A stretch of 64,000 nucleotides of DNA from an uncultured Alphaproteobacteria bacterium (GCA_944392275.1 CALXWA010000001.1:316737-380736), one strand, 5' to 3'; counted from the first letter of the stretch, positions 8,466 through 16,815 are shown. The notes: a model not told the origin generated them from the letters alone. Numbers and translations are program-made.

Positions 8466-9661
8466 CATTGTATAATTTTGCGATTTTTATACTTAGGTTG
8501 GGTAATTGATACAGCTTTTCCAACATTAGGTTTAAACTCATCGGTTACCCTAAAATCTAGAATATCTTCTAAAAAAGCACACCATTCTTCATAGTTTGAA
8601 ATTTTGGCTGTTATAATGAAATGCATCAATGCTTCCCAAGTAATATGAGTATTAATGTGTTTACTTTGAGTAAACTCATCAAATTTTTTAAAAAATTCTT
8701 CTTGCAAGGCATGATCCATAAAATATAATTCGGAACCATTTATGAAAACACTATTTTGTCTTTTCATGTCCATATAAAGCATAAATTGCTTAAATAAAAC
8801 ATCTGGATAATTAAAGTTAATCAATTCGTTTCTAAAAATGTCTTTTATCTCTTTTTTATTTTTTCCTGAAAAAATATCAATAAAAAATTTCAATAGCCAG
8901 TTTTGTGGTTCAATATTTAAAATTTCTAATGCAGACTGAAGTTTAAAATCAGAATCATAATTACTAAGTTGCTCTAAATACTTTATAATATCTCTCGGGT
9001 GTCCTTTAGCTTTCATTGCTATTGCATCTAAAACACCATCTTTCGGATAAAAGCCTTCTGCTTGGCATATTTTTGCTAATAAACGCTTTGAATCTTCTAA
9101 TGATAATAATTTTGTGTATAATGGCACAAATCTAGACTGCAAAGCAGGTATAAGATGTTCCATGCTAGTAGTTGCTAATATTACAAAACAATCTTTACGA
9201 GGAGTTTCTAAAAGCTTTAGCATATCTTCTTGTTTAGTTTTAGGCAACAAATGTGCTTCATCAATAAAAGCCACGCTCTTGTCATGACAATATATGTTCT
9301 TTAATAAAACATTTCCCGAAATTAGATCAGCTAAACTATATTCATCTAGCTTTTCTGTAAAATCTGGACATTTTCTTCCATCCGTTTCATAATATCCACC
9401 ATATGAATTAGTCTGACGATTTTCTGATATGGCTTTACAGCTTTCGCATTCATTACAAGGAGAATAATCTTTAACATTTTTACAAAAAATGGTTTTTGCG
9501 AAATGTCTTGCAAAAGAAGTCTTGGAAGTACCATAAGGACCATTTAAAATTATATTTTTTCCAATTCGTGTTTTAGCAATTTTTTTCAAAAAATTAGCTG
9601 TAATTTCTTGCCCAATAAAGTCTTCCCATGCCCTAGGGCGATATTTCTCTGTTAAACTCAT
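8462..9661 (-). CDS. DnaX-like clamp-loader AAA+ ATPase
   Basis: A 399-residue AAA+ protein of the DNA polymerase III gamma/tau family. It opens MSLTEKYRPRAWEDFIGQ, the classic DnaX start. The P-loop at 41-49 is GPYGTSKTS, with Ser where Gly precedes the Lys. The DnaX zinc-binding cysteines are present (Cys60, 69, 72, 75), as are Walker B FIDEAHLL (134-135), the sensor ILATTSMEHLIPA and the arginine-finger SRF (Arg177). It lacks the long tau C-terminus that contacts polymerase and helicase. Its ATG overlaps the stop of the upstream gene (ATGA), so the two are coupled. A housekeeping dnaX would not be expected inside a mobile island; this is an extra, divergent homologue. Confidence 0.87.
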   Translation of the reverse strand: MSLTEKYRPRAWEDFIGQEITANFLKKIAKTRIGKNIILNGPYGTSKTSFARHFAKTIFCKNVKDYSPCNECESCKAISENRQTNSYGGYYETDGRKCPDFTEKLDEYSLADLISGNVLLKNIYCHDKSVAFIDEAHLLPKTKQEDMLKLLETPRKDCFVILATTSMEHLIPALQSRFVPLYTKLLSLEDSKRLLAKICQAEGFYPKDGVLDAIAMKAKGHPRDIIKYLEQLSNYDSDFKLQSALEILNIEPQNWLLKFFIDIFSGKNKKEIKDIFRNELINFNYPDVLFKQFMLYMDMKRQNSVFINGSELYFMDHALQEEFFKKFDEFTQSKHINTHITWEALMHFIITAKISNYEEWCAFLEDILDFRVTDEFKPNVGKAVSITQPKYKNRKIIQC

Positions 9662-10374
9662 TCTGTTTCAAACTCCAAAATCGCTGAATCATAATCAAAT
9701 CTAGTTTTTTTATCTGTATTTTTTATAAAATAACTAGTTGAGAACAGATTTTTTTGATTTAACTCATTCAATGGCAATTCAAAAAATAGTGATCTAAAAT
9801 TAGTTGTTTTGTGGATAAGAGCTGTTTTTAGACCATTTGACATACCACTTATTTTTGAAAGCGTTAGCTCTTTTGAAGCTGAGGGCTTTCCAAAAACATC
9901 AGATATTGCAATTTTTTGATTGTCATCATCCATAACAAATACATCTGTCGCATGATATCCTTTGATGAGTTCTTTAAACATGTCCCATTGCTCTTTTATA
10001 TTTTTAATTTTGTTAAAACCAATAGATTTGCAAATTTTCTTTTTGTTATTAAACTTATTCAATCTTTCTTCAAAAGAGTTGATTTTATTATCAGGATACA
10101 TGGAAACAAGAAACTTAACTATCAAAGCATCATGATAAGTTCTCTCAAAACAAAATAAATAATTAAATTCTTCGGTTTGTTCTTTGCTAAAAGCTTCAAT
10201 GCAAGATTTTTTGATCTTCATATAAGCCTCATATGCTTTTATATCTGTTTTAACTTTACCAAAATCAAATACGACCATTGCATTAAACATTTTTCCTAAA
10301 GTATTAACCCTGGAAACCACTTCATAAAATTCTAAAACATTTTCTGCTTGTAATTTGTTTATTATTTTTCTCAT
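9658..10374 (-). CDS. Unknown protein coupled to the DnaX-like gene; possible sliding-clamp-type fold
   Basis: A 238-residue protein starting at the ATG at 10374 (MRKIINKLQAENV); an in-frame TTG at 10407 overlaps the likely promoter of the divergent operon. I do not recognise a family with confidence. The last ~95 residues alternate hydrophobic strands (TDVFVMDDDNQKIAISDVFG, FRSLFFELPLNEL, SAILEFE), and the length is close to that of T4 gp45 or PCNA-type clamps. Together with 4-nt coupling to a clamp-loader gene this makes a sliding clamp a reasonable but weak guess. No enzymatic motif is seen. Alternatively it is an adaptor or toxin-like partner. Confidence 0.6.
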   Translation of the reverse strand: MRKIINKLQAENVLEFYEVVSRVNTLGKMFNAMVVFDFGKVKTDIKAYEAYMKIKKSCIEAFSKEQTEEFNYLFCFERTYHDALIVKFLVSMYPDNKINSFEERLNKFNNKKKICKSIGFNKIKNIKEQWDMFKELIKGYHATDVFVMDDDNQKIAISDVFGKPSASKELTLSKISGMSNGLKTALIHKTTNFRSLFFELPLNELNQKNLFSTSYFIKNTDKKTRFDYDSAILEFETE

Positions 10375-10384
10375 GTTTTTATTC

Positions 10385-10413
10385 TTGCTTTTATCCAAAT
10401 ACAACAATAAGAT
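10385..10413 (+). promoter_or_regulatory. Candidate promoter of the delta'/delta-like operon
   Basis: TTGCTT - 17 bases - TAAGAT, 38 nt before the start at 10451. It lies in the 76-nt space between the divergent DnaX-side and delta'-side operons, beside two direct copies of AACAGAGA (10417-10424 and 10439-10446) spaced 22 bp apart, which could be an operator. Confidence 0.4.
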
Positions 10414-10450
10414 AATAACAGAGAAATTTTAAATTTAAAACAGAGATTTT

Positions 10451-11314
10451 ATGTTTGTTCATACCAATAAAATATTATCAAAATTTTTATCAATCAATCA
10501 ACAGATAACGAAGCCCATTTTATTGATTGGCAGTCCTGGAACATCTCGCCTAAGCTATATCCTAAATTATATTGCAAAAAAAATAGTAGGAACAAAAACA
10601 AATACACCATTTACAAACTACTCAGAGAACATACATGTATCTGAGAATGAATATGAAATAGAGAAATCAGAATATAAAATAAATTTATATAAACCTTGTT
10701 TTATTGATTTCTCTATCGTTTGCATAGATTATACTTACAAAGAAGATTCTAAGAACATTTTAGATAATTATAACTCGTTTTACACCACAAACAGAGTTTA
10801 TATATTTAGAAATATTGATTTTCGAGAGGATCAAGAGCTTTTAAATAAATTTATTGAAGCAACTCATAAAAATTGTATGATTTTTTTAACAGCTTCGGAT
10901 GAAAAATACGTCGAAAAAGCTATTTTATCTCGCTGTTTTGTTTTTAAAATGAAAACAAATCTTGATGATCTGCAATATATTCAAAAAAATACTTTATATT
11001 TTACAGAAAATAAAAAATGGATAAAAGAAATAAAAATTCCTGACAATAGAACAAGTTCATCTTTTTTAGAATTGTATGTTAGCCAGAACATTAATCAGTC
11101 AAATTTTTGCTTTGAAAAGATTGAGGACATAGCAAATGAAACGAAACTTCCGGTTTTCTATATTGCAATTACTGCCGCAAAAATGATGAAACATAAATTT
11201 GCTTCAATGTTTGAAAGATCAATTAGAGCAACACAAAATAATAAAAAAATCACCCGACTAAAAATTTATTTATTTGCTAATTTGTTGCGAATTGAGGAAA
11301 AAAATAATGAATAA
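10451..11314 (+). CDS. Clamp-loader delta'-like (HolB-like) protein
   Basis: A 287-residue protein with a degenerate AAA+ core. The P-loop is GSPGTSRL (27-34), with Arg in place of the essential Lys, so it should not hydrolyse ATP; bacterial delta' is likewise ATPase-dead. VYIFRNIDFREDQELLNKFIEA aligns with the Walker B/'LLK.LEEP' region, FLTASDEKYVEKAI with sensor 1, and ILSRCFVFKM carries the SRC arginine-finger motif (160-162) shared by gamma and delta'. The C-terminal part is helical. Its end overlaps the next gene by 8 nt. It diverges from the DnaX-like operon across a 76-nt gap, so the parts are probably made together. Confidence 0.7.
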   Translation: MFVHTNKILSKFLSINQQITKPILLIGSPGTSRLSYILNYIAKKIVGTKTNTPFTNYSENIHVSENEYEIEKSEYKINLYKPCFIDFSIVCIDYTYKEDSKNILDNYNSFYTTNRVYIFRNIDFREDQELLNKFIEATHKNCMIFLTASDEKYVEKAILSRCFVFKMKTNLDDLQYIQKNTLYFTENKKWIKEIKIPDNRTSSSFLELYVSQNINQSNFCFEKIEDIANETKLPVFYIAITAAKMMKHKFASMFERSIRATQNNKKITRLKIYLFANLLRIEEKNNE

Positions 11315-12251
11315 TACTCTTATTTTATCTAAGGTTGGAATAGTTTTTTATAAAAGCAATGTATTTAAAGAAATACTAAAAAGACAAATTTATCTAGAAA
11401 ACAATTCACATACAAACATTGGTAACTGGGAAATATCTCATAATTTAACGGAAACTAATTTTATACATACGCTTTCGGTATGTTATGTTATAACATATTT
11501 AGAGATGAAAAAAAGTAAAACAGAGCAAATTATTGATAAGATAAAAGATGTTAACAAGTTTATAGAAAATAGTAAAAATAACCAATTTTCACTATCTGAT
11601 GATAAGAAAAAAATATGGATATTTTGCCAACAAAACAAATTATTAGATATAAATAAAATTAAAACATTTGCAAATCAATCTGGTTTTGTAATAATTGAAG
11701 AAAGCCTAAAAAACGAACAAGAAATGCAATCTCTTATGCAGATTGTTTTTCCTTTTGCATCTTTTATGAATATTAAATCCTTTTGTCATATGGCAAACAA
11801 TAGTTTGGATATTCAAAATTTCTTTGAAACAAAACTTACAATGTTTGATGCTTGTCTTAATGTGGATAAAACAATTCCGCAAAAAGATATTGAGGAATTT
11901 CTTATAATGGACAAGAATGCTAAGACAAAAAACATAAAAATAAAATTAGCATTGATAAATTTTTTAAGATGTCCTTGTGATATAACAACTCATGATTTTT
12001 TAATTGCTCTAAATGAATATAAAATGGAAAACTTTGGAACTCCATTATGGGCTAAATTCACAACAATTGTTCACGAAATTGCCAATAACCAAACATCTCG
12101 CATAAATAGCACTATTGACAATAATCTTTTAATTTTTATTATCTATGCAACATTAAAAATTGATCCTCAAATTAGTGATGAAGAATTTGTTTTATGGATA
12201 AAACAGGTTTTTCTAAAAATTTACTCTACAAAACACAAAAAAAGCAACTAG
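11307..12251 (+). CDS. Probable clamp-loader delta-like (HolA-like) protein
   Basis: A 314-residue protein; the ATG at 11307 has GAGG nine bases upstream and overlaps the preceding stop by 8 nt. No single motif is decisive. The order of segments resembles delta: KKKIWIFCQQNKLLDINKIKTFA and FVIIEESLKNEQEM recall the delta 'viil...ld...k' and 'l...el' strands, NNSLDIQNFFETKLTMF recalls 'l..el.KL', and TIPQKDIEEFLI recalls 'It.edve.lv', followed by a helical collar-like C-terminus. Following a delta'-like gene strengthens this. Its last codons and TAG lie in the first unit of the tandem 141-bp repeat. If not delta, it remains an unknown partner of the delta'-like protein. Confidence 0.5.
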   Translation: MNNTLILSKVGIVFYKSNVFKEILKRQIYLENNSHTNIGNWEISHNLTETNFIHTLSVCYVITYLEMKKSKTEQIIDKIKDVNKFIENSKNNQFSLSDDKKKIWIFCQQNKLLDINKIKTFANQSGFVIIEESLKNEQEMQSLMQIVFPFASFMNIKSFCHMANNSLDIQNFFETKLTMFDACLNVDKTIPQKDIEEFLIMDKNAKTKNIKIKLALINFLRCPCDITTHDFLIALNEYKMENFGTPLWAKFTTIVHEIANNQTSRINSTIDNNLLIFIIYATLKIDPQISDEEFVLWIKQVFLKIYSTKHKKSN

Positions 12252-12542
12252 AAAAATAAACGTTCCAATCTTCTTAAAAATAATTTACAAAACAAATAAA
12301 AAACTCTATTTAAAAAAGAGCATATAATATGCTGTGGAATCCATATACAAGAAACAAAACTTCATAGATAATAACACAAAAAAAGCAACTAGAAAAATAA
12401 ACGTTCCAATCTTCTTAAAAATAATTTACAAAACAAATAAAAAACTCTATTTAAAAAAGAGCATATAATATGCTGTGGAATCCATATACAAGAAACAAAA
12501 CTTCATAGATAATAACACAAAAAAAGCAACTAGAAAAATAAA
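12232..12542. repeat. Tandem 141-bp repeat (two full units plus a partial third)
   Basis: The sequence repeats with a period of exactly 141 bp (marker AAAGCAACTAG with its G at 12244, 12385 and 12526); the units appear identical. Each full unit holds an inverted repeat ACTCT...AGAG and a perfect small hairpin AGCATA-TAA-TATGCT. It fills the 326-nt gap between the delta-like gene and the WYL operon, and contains no gene. The first unit includes the delta-like stop codon. It could be a recent duplication, an iteron-like site, or a repeated terminator/small RNA. Confidence 0.9.
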
Positions 12543-12577
12543 CACTGCATAACTTGCTTTGACAAATTAGCAATGCA

Positions 12578-13567
12578 TCAACTTACACTGCACCTGACCT
12601 TATCTAAAAGCTCAATCATCATATTTTTAAGCTCTACAGGTTCAATGATCTCGATACTGCCTTCCCATGAAAACAAATGATAACACATCTCCTTCATACC
12701 ACCTGCCTCAAATTTAACAATTAGACTTCCGTCTTTTTGTAATTCTATCTCTTGAGACGGATGAAACTGATATGATAAAGCTTCATCGGCTTTATCCTTA
12801 TCGACTCTCCATACAACTTTGATAGGTTTTTCTTGAAAACTGCCAAATGATCTTTCCGCATATTTTTGTAGTGAAAAGCTTGCATCTCTATTGAAACGAT
12901 CTTTCATTAGAGATGCTTTTTGAATGTTTGTGATGCAAAAATATCTATAATCATTGGCAGAATCAAGATAGGCAACTAGATAAGGTCTTGTGCCATACAA
13001 AATTCCATATGGCTTTATTTTATATTCATTAATACATCCGTCAGAACGACTTTTGTATATTATATCTAATTGTTGCCACCCTGTAATAGCTTCCCTAAGT
13101 GTAGATATTATATTTTTATCAATCATGCACCTTGGGCCGGCCATCATTCCCATATCTTCTAACTCTGAAATATATTCACTATCAAGTTTTAGCTTATTTT
13201 TGGAAATTGATTTTAATCTAAGCTCAAACGCTTCCAATTCATTTGCTAAATCATCCATTTTATCTCTTTTGGCAAGTTTTGCAGCCCTTTTTATGCAAGC
13301 TAATTCTGCTGTAGAAAATTTAATTGGCCCCTGACGATATAACTCTTGCAAACGATAAGATTTATACAATTCATCTGTTTCAACTTGTTCTATCTGTGTT
13401 GGATATAAAGCTCTCACAACATTCATCATTCTTTCAGCTGTTCGTCTACAAACATTATATTCGTTCATGATATCTTGCAAACTAACCCCCTCTGTAGATC
13501 CTGCCATTTTATTTATGAGTCTTATAATGTTTTCTACCTTTTCTAATCGAACTGATGAAGAATTCAT
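12578..13567 (-). CDS. WYL-domain transcriptional regulator
   Basis: A 329-residue regulator with a GGGAG ribosome site. The N-terminus is a winged HTH (NIIRLINKMAGSTEGVSLQDIMNEY, then RTAERMMNVVRALYP). The central WYL-type Sm-like domain includes LREAITGWQQLDIIYKS, KIKPYGILYGTRPYLVAYLDS and YRYFCITNIQKA, and a C-terminal WCX-like part follows (FHPSQEIELQKDGSLIVKFEAGG). WYL proteins sense nucleic-acid or nucleotide ligands and often repress defence operons (e.g. BrxR, CapW). It is the last gene of a tight three-gene operon, 12 nt after the MBL-fold gene, and probably autoregulates it (inference). Confidence 0.88.
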   Translation of the reverse strand: MNSSSVRLEKVENIIRLINKMAGSTEGVSLQDIMNEYNVCRRTAERMMNVVRALYPTQIEQVETDELYKSYRLQELYRQGPIKFSTAELACIKRAAKLAKRDKMDDLANELEAFELRLKSISKNKLKLDSEYISELEDMGMMAGPRCMIDKNIISTLREAITGWQQLDIIYKSRSDGCINEYKIKPYGILYGTRPYLVAYLDSANDYRYFCITNIQKASLMKDRFNRDASFSLQKYAERSFGSFQEKPIKVVWRVDKDKADEALSYQFHPSQEIELQKDGSLIVKFEAGGMKEMCYHLFSWEGSIEIIEPVELKNMMIELLDKVRCSVS

Positions 13568-13579
13568 ATACTAGCTCCC

Positions 13580-14776
13580 TTAAATCTCAAAAACTTCATT
13601 ATCTTTATGAATTTTTGTGTTAGAAAACATTGCAATTAAATCTTTAGGAAAAAATGTGTGAATAGGAACAACCACATTTGGATTTATAGCCTCAACAAAT
13701 TTTTTTAAGGTCGGGATATCTGCATGTCCGGAAGTATGAATATCTTCCATATAAGCACCGCTTTCTTTCATTTTCTCTATACGTTCCGCATAGAGCTCTT
13801 TATAGCCGTCCCACATAGAATAAATAAAACTGGTAGAAGAATTTATTAAATCCGTTGATTTGAGTTGATTAAAAATACTACCACCTAATAAAACAACATA
13901 CTTATTTGGATTCAAACTCATCATTTCTGCTGTAACATTATGCGGAGCAGTTTCATCTGTTGCAAATTTCTTAACATCCGGCCAAGTAAAGTTTGGTATT
14001 TTGGGATTTTCTAGCCCCCACAAAATATGTCCAGTATAACCAGACATAACCAACTTTCTCCCACTCTTTTTTGTTGCACGATATACCGTTACGATTCTAT
14101 CTATATTTTGTGATGAAGCTTGAATAAAAACCAAACCTTCAGTTTTTTTGAAAACACTTAAAAATCTTGCTTCCAAATCCTCTTCTGTTTCATACTTTTC
14201 AGATTTATCTCGCCCCAAACAAGAACCTTCAACAAATAGAACATCAATATCTTTGGGAGGATTGGCTATCATTTTTTCAAATATTTTAGATTTTCTGCCA
14301 TGTGATCTAAAATCTCCACTATAAAAGATTTTTTTACCATCGGCTTCTATTAAAAATGCGTAGGCATCATAAGCAGAATGATCTACAAGATAAGGAGTTA
14401 TTTTAAAAGTTCCAATTTCAAAAGTTTTGTTGCTTTCAAAAACTTCTACCTTATCAAAAGAAACGGCATTAGGCGTATTATGCTGTTTGGCAATATTTAG
14501 GATATTTGCACCAATTCTTCCCATATAAACAGGAATACGACTGTCAATATGTTGCCCAAGAGCATAATGATCTTGGTGAGGATGAGAAATTAACAAACCC
14601 AATAAATCATCAGATTTATTAATCAATCCTTTTATATTCGGCAATAAGTCAGCAGTATTGTTTTCTGCATCTAATGGCAAGCCTAAATCAACAATCAATC
14701 TTTGTCCATTTGAAGCAATAATCTCTACAGCAGAACCGCCTATTTGCTCTGCTCCTCTTCTAATACACGCTTTCAC
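13580..14776 (-). CDS. RNase J-like MBL-fold/beta-CASP metallo-hydrolase (copy 2)
   Basis: I place the start at GTG 14776, whose first base is shared with the upstream TAG (TAGTG); this gives VKACIRRGAEQIGGS, matching the N-terminus of copy 1, and 398 residues. An ATG at 14827 would overlap the nuclease gene by 52 nt. Metal ligands are intact: SHPHQDH, VDHSAYDAY, YSGDFRSHG, and beta-CASP-type HTSGHADIPTLKKF and VVPIHTFF. It shares long identical stretches with copy 1 at 7218-8465 and also lacks a housekeeping RNase J C-terminus. It is translationally coupled to the PD-(D/E)XK protein. Nucleic-acid cleavage is expected, but target and polarity are unknown. Confidence 0.85.
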   Translation of the reverse strand: MKACIRRGAEQIGGSAVEIIASNGQRLIVDLGLPLDAENNTADLLPNIKGLINKSDDLLGLLISHPHQDHYALGQHIDSRIPVYMGRIGANILNIAKQHNTPNAVSFDKVEVFESNKTFEIGTFKITPYLVDHSAYDAYAFLIEADGKKIFYSGDFRSHGRKSKIFEKMIANPPKDIDVLFVEGSCLGRDKSEKYETEEDLEARFLSVFKKTEGLVFIQASSQNIDRIVTVYRATKKSGRKLVMSGYTGHILWGLENPKIPNFTWPDVKKFATDETAPHNVTAEMMSLNPNKYVVLLGGSIFNQLKSTDLINSSTSFIYSMWDGYKELYAERIEKMKESGAYMEDIHTSGHADIPTLKKFVEAINPNVVVPIHTFFPKDLIAMFSNTKIHKDNEVFEI

Positions 14777-15690
14777 TATTCTGCCTTCACAAGTCTTTTT
14801 TGCATATTTTCTAAAGAAATCATGCAATTTTCATACAGCCCATATCCCATAAAAGACGATGTTGCAAAAACAAGCTCAAAAGGAATGTTGTTATCTTTTT
14901 CTAAGATGAAATCCTGAATATTTTCAAGTTCATCTTGTATTGATTCTGAATTTTGATTGTAATTTACCAATATAAACATCAGTTGAGGTTCAAGGATCTT
15001 GGAAAGTGAAATTTTATGATTATTATTACCAATTTCCCAAAGTCCAAGTTCTCTTTGTTGCATAATTACATTTTCCAAATCTTCTAGAAAATCCTGTTTT
15101 TCTTTATTGTTTTTATTAAGATTTTCAATAAAATTATAAATTGCCTTATAATGGTCTGAAACTCCGCTTGTGCCTTTAATAGCTTTTTCTCCGGCTTTAA
15201 CCTCAATATAAGCTAATCTTAAACCTTCACCATATTTTCTATTTTTTCTTGGCCATAAGACTGCCAAAGCATCAAAACGGGCGTTGAGTTCATTTTGGGT
15301 ATATTCAATATCAATAATGAAATAATCCGTAGCATTGGAGATAGAACAATAATTATTTTCCCTGACAATTGCTTGTTGAACTTCCTTTTCCAGTTTTTCT
15401 ACTTTACTTTCTTTGCAATGTCTGTCGATTCCAAGTTTTGCTTGTGCAAAATAAGCTTCAACATCAAAACCTTCAATAGGTTTTTCTTCAACATATTTTT
15501 TATCAACATCAAAGGAGCCATTTTCAAAAATCTTCAAAATTTGAAGGCTTTTATAATATATCGTAACATAATCGCCACGCATACACATTATCAAACTATC
15601 ATCTTTTTTAACAGCTTCTAAAATATTATGGAATTTACCGTTTTCCTTAAACATATCAAGAAAATTAGAATTTAACGCTCTGTTTTTCAT
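14776..15690 (-). CDS. PD-(D/E)XK nuclease-like protein
   Basis: A 304-residue protein, first gene of the operon with the MBL and WYL genes. RFDALAVLWPRKN ... LRLAYIEVKAGEKAI has the spacing of a PD-(D/E)XK core: Asp140, then Glu163-x-Lys165, followed by a helix with His/Tyr (SDHYKAIYNF). This fold is common in restriction, repair and defence nucleases. The N-terminal ~110 residues are unassigned. The one-base overlap with the MBL start suggests fixed stoichiometry. I see no methylase, so it is not a classical restriction pair. Activity is inferred from motif only. Confidence 0.6.
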   Translation of the reverse strand: MKNRALNSNFLDMFKENGKFHNILEAVKKDDSLIMCMRGDYVTIYYKSLQILKIFENGSFDVDKKYVEEKPIEGFDVEAYFAQAKLGIDRHCKESKVEKLEKEVQQAIVRENNYCSISNATDYFIIDIEYTQNELNARFDALAVLWPRKNRKYGEGLRLAYIEVKAGEKAIKGTSGVSDHYKAIYNFIENLNKNNKEKQDFLEDLENVIMQQRELGLWEIGNNNHKISLSKILEPQLMFILVNYNQNSESIQDELENIQDFILEKDNNIPFELVFATSSFMGYGLYENCMISLENMQKRLVKAE

Positions 15691-15726
15691 TATTGCCCCC
15701 TTTATAATGTAACAATATCCATATTT

Positions 15727-15737
15727 TTAACTGTTAA
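15727..15737. promoter_or_regulatory. Candidate operator between divergent operons
   Basis: Perfect short palindrome TTAAC-T-GTTAA in the 177-nt region separating the nuclease/MBL/WYL operon (minus) from the XRE gene (plus). A second inverted repeat, CGAC-AAAATCG-GTCG, lies about 20 bp to the right. Either could bind the XRE or WYL regulator; position is the only argument. Confidence 0.3.
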
Positions 15738-15867
15738 AACATGACCACGACAAAATCGGTCGCATTACAAAAGTTAAGTAAAAATACGATATATTGTTCA
15801 TTTATAATATTTTCACTTCGTTTTCAAGTTAATAATTTCAGTATAGCTTCATATAAAGAGGTAAAAT

Positions 15868-16185
15868 ATGAAGCAAAACATCGGATTACGTATAAAAGCA
15901 ATTAGACAAGCAAATAAAATCACACAAGAGATTTTAGCGGAAAAGTGTAATCTTTCAACAGAAGCAATATCAAACATAGAAAGAGGAATAAACTATCCTC
16001 ATTTTGACAATTTAGTTCTTATTGCAAAAGCACTAAATTGCAAACTAAGCGATATTTTAGATATTGAAACTGACAAAAATATTTCTTACAAAAGAGCATC
16101 CGAAGAAGCTTTATTAATTGCAAAAATAAAAAAGCTTTCTGATGAGCAACTAAGCACAGCTCTTAAAATAATTTCCGCATTATAG
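15868..16185 (+). CDS. XRE-family HTH regulator of the island
   Basis: A 105-residue protein preceded by AGAGG. The HTH covers residues 5-65: LRIKAIRQANKITQEILAEK, then STEAISNIERGINYPHFDNLVLIAKALNCKLSDIL. A short helical tail (KIKKLSDEQLSTALKIISAL) could dimerise. It is transcribed away from the nuclease operon and followed by a helical protein, so it is a candidate regulator of the divergent operon or of island maintenance. Confidence 0.85.
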   Translation: MKQNIGLRIKAIRQANKITQEILAEKCNLSTEAISNIERGINYPHFDNLVLIAKALNCKLSDILDIETDKNISYKRASEEALLIAKIKKLSDEQLSTALKIISAL

Positions 16186-16263
16186 AAGTAAAAAAATTCT
16201 TCATTAAAATAATAAAATTTCATAGCGACCAATTTTGTCTTATCTATGGAGTTTATTATCGTT

Positions 16264-16740
16264 ATGACAGAAAATTTATCAGATATTAAAAATCGTTTAA
16301 AAAAATACATCGCTGACAATACAAATATTGCAGGTGATAGGACTTTGTTTTACATAATCCAAGATATGATTACATTATCAGAGATTGAACTTGCCCAAAC
16401 AGCTATTTCATATTTATTCAAAGGCAATAATCATTTAATGAAAAGCAATATTCTTCTTGCAGTTTTATACATGCAAATTGCCATAAAAAGCCATGACAAG
16501 AAATCATTTAATAAGGCAGAAAAAATCTTTCAAAGCAAACCTAGTCGTTCAGTAACAGATAAATTATTTTCATTCTTAAGAGCAGAGTATTATATTGAAA
16601 TTAAAGATTTTCAAAAAGCCCAAAACGAAATAAAACAACTTAAAGACATGGAAGAAACGCTATCAGTCAAGCAAAAAGAAAAACTCAATGCCTTAATTAA
16701 ACATTTGCACGCTTCAAAAAATAGTGTTGGGATTTTATAG
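16264..16740 (+). CDS. Helical, TPR-like protein of unknown function
   Basis: A 158-residue protein if it starts at MTENLSD (ATG 16264, GGAG about 12 nt upstream); an ATG at 16246 would add six residues. The sequence is almost entirely helical, with paired-helix periodicity (NILLAVLYMQIAIKSHDKKSFNKAEKIF, LFSFLRAEYYIEIKDFQKAQNEIKQL), which resembles tetratricopeptide repeats. No catalytic motif is seen. It lies 60-80 nt after the XRE gene and may be its partner. Confidence 0.6.
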   Translation: MTENLSDIKNRLKKYIADNTNIAGDRTLFYIIQDMITLSEIELAQTAISYLFKGNNHLMKSNILLAVLYMQIAIKSHDKKSFNKAEKIFQSKPSRSVTDKLFSFLRAEYYIEIKDFQKAQNEIKQLKDMEETLSVKQKEKLNALIKHLHASKNSVGIL

Positions 16741-16815
16741 TATCCCAAAAATAATTTATAGTTTAGGGAAAATTCTTTTCTGTATTCTTGAATGAATCCA
16801 GAAAGGAGATTTACT

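Noticed and set aside
8462..9661. The housekeeping dnaX gene
   Set aside because: It lies between att repeats, lacks the tau C-terminal domains, has an altered P-loop and is coupled to an unknown gene; a vital gene would not be expected only on a mobile island.
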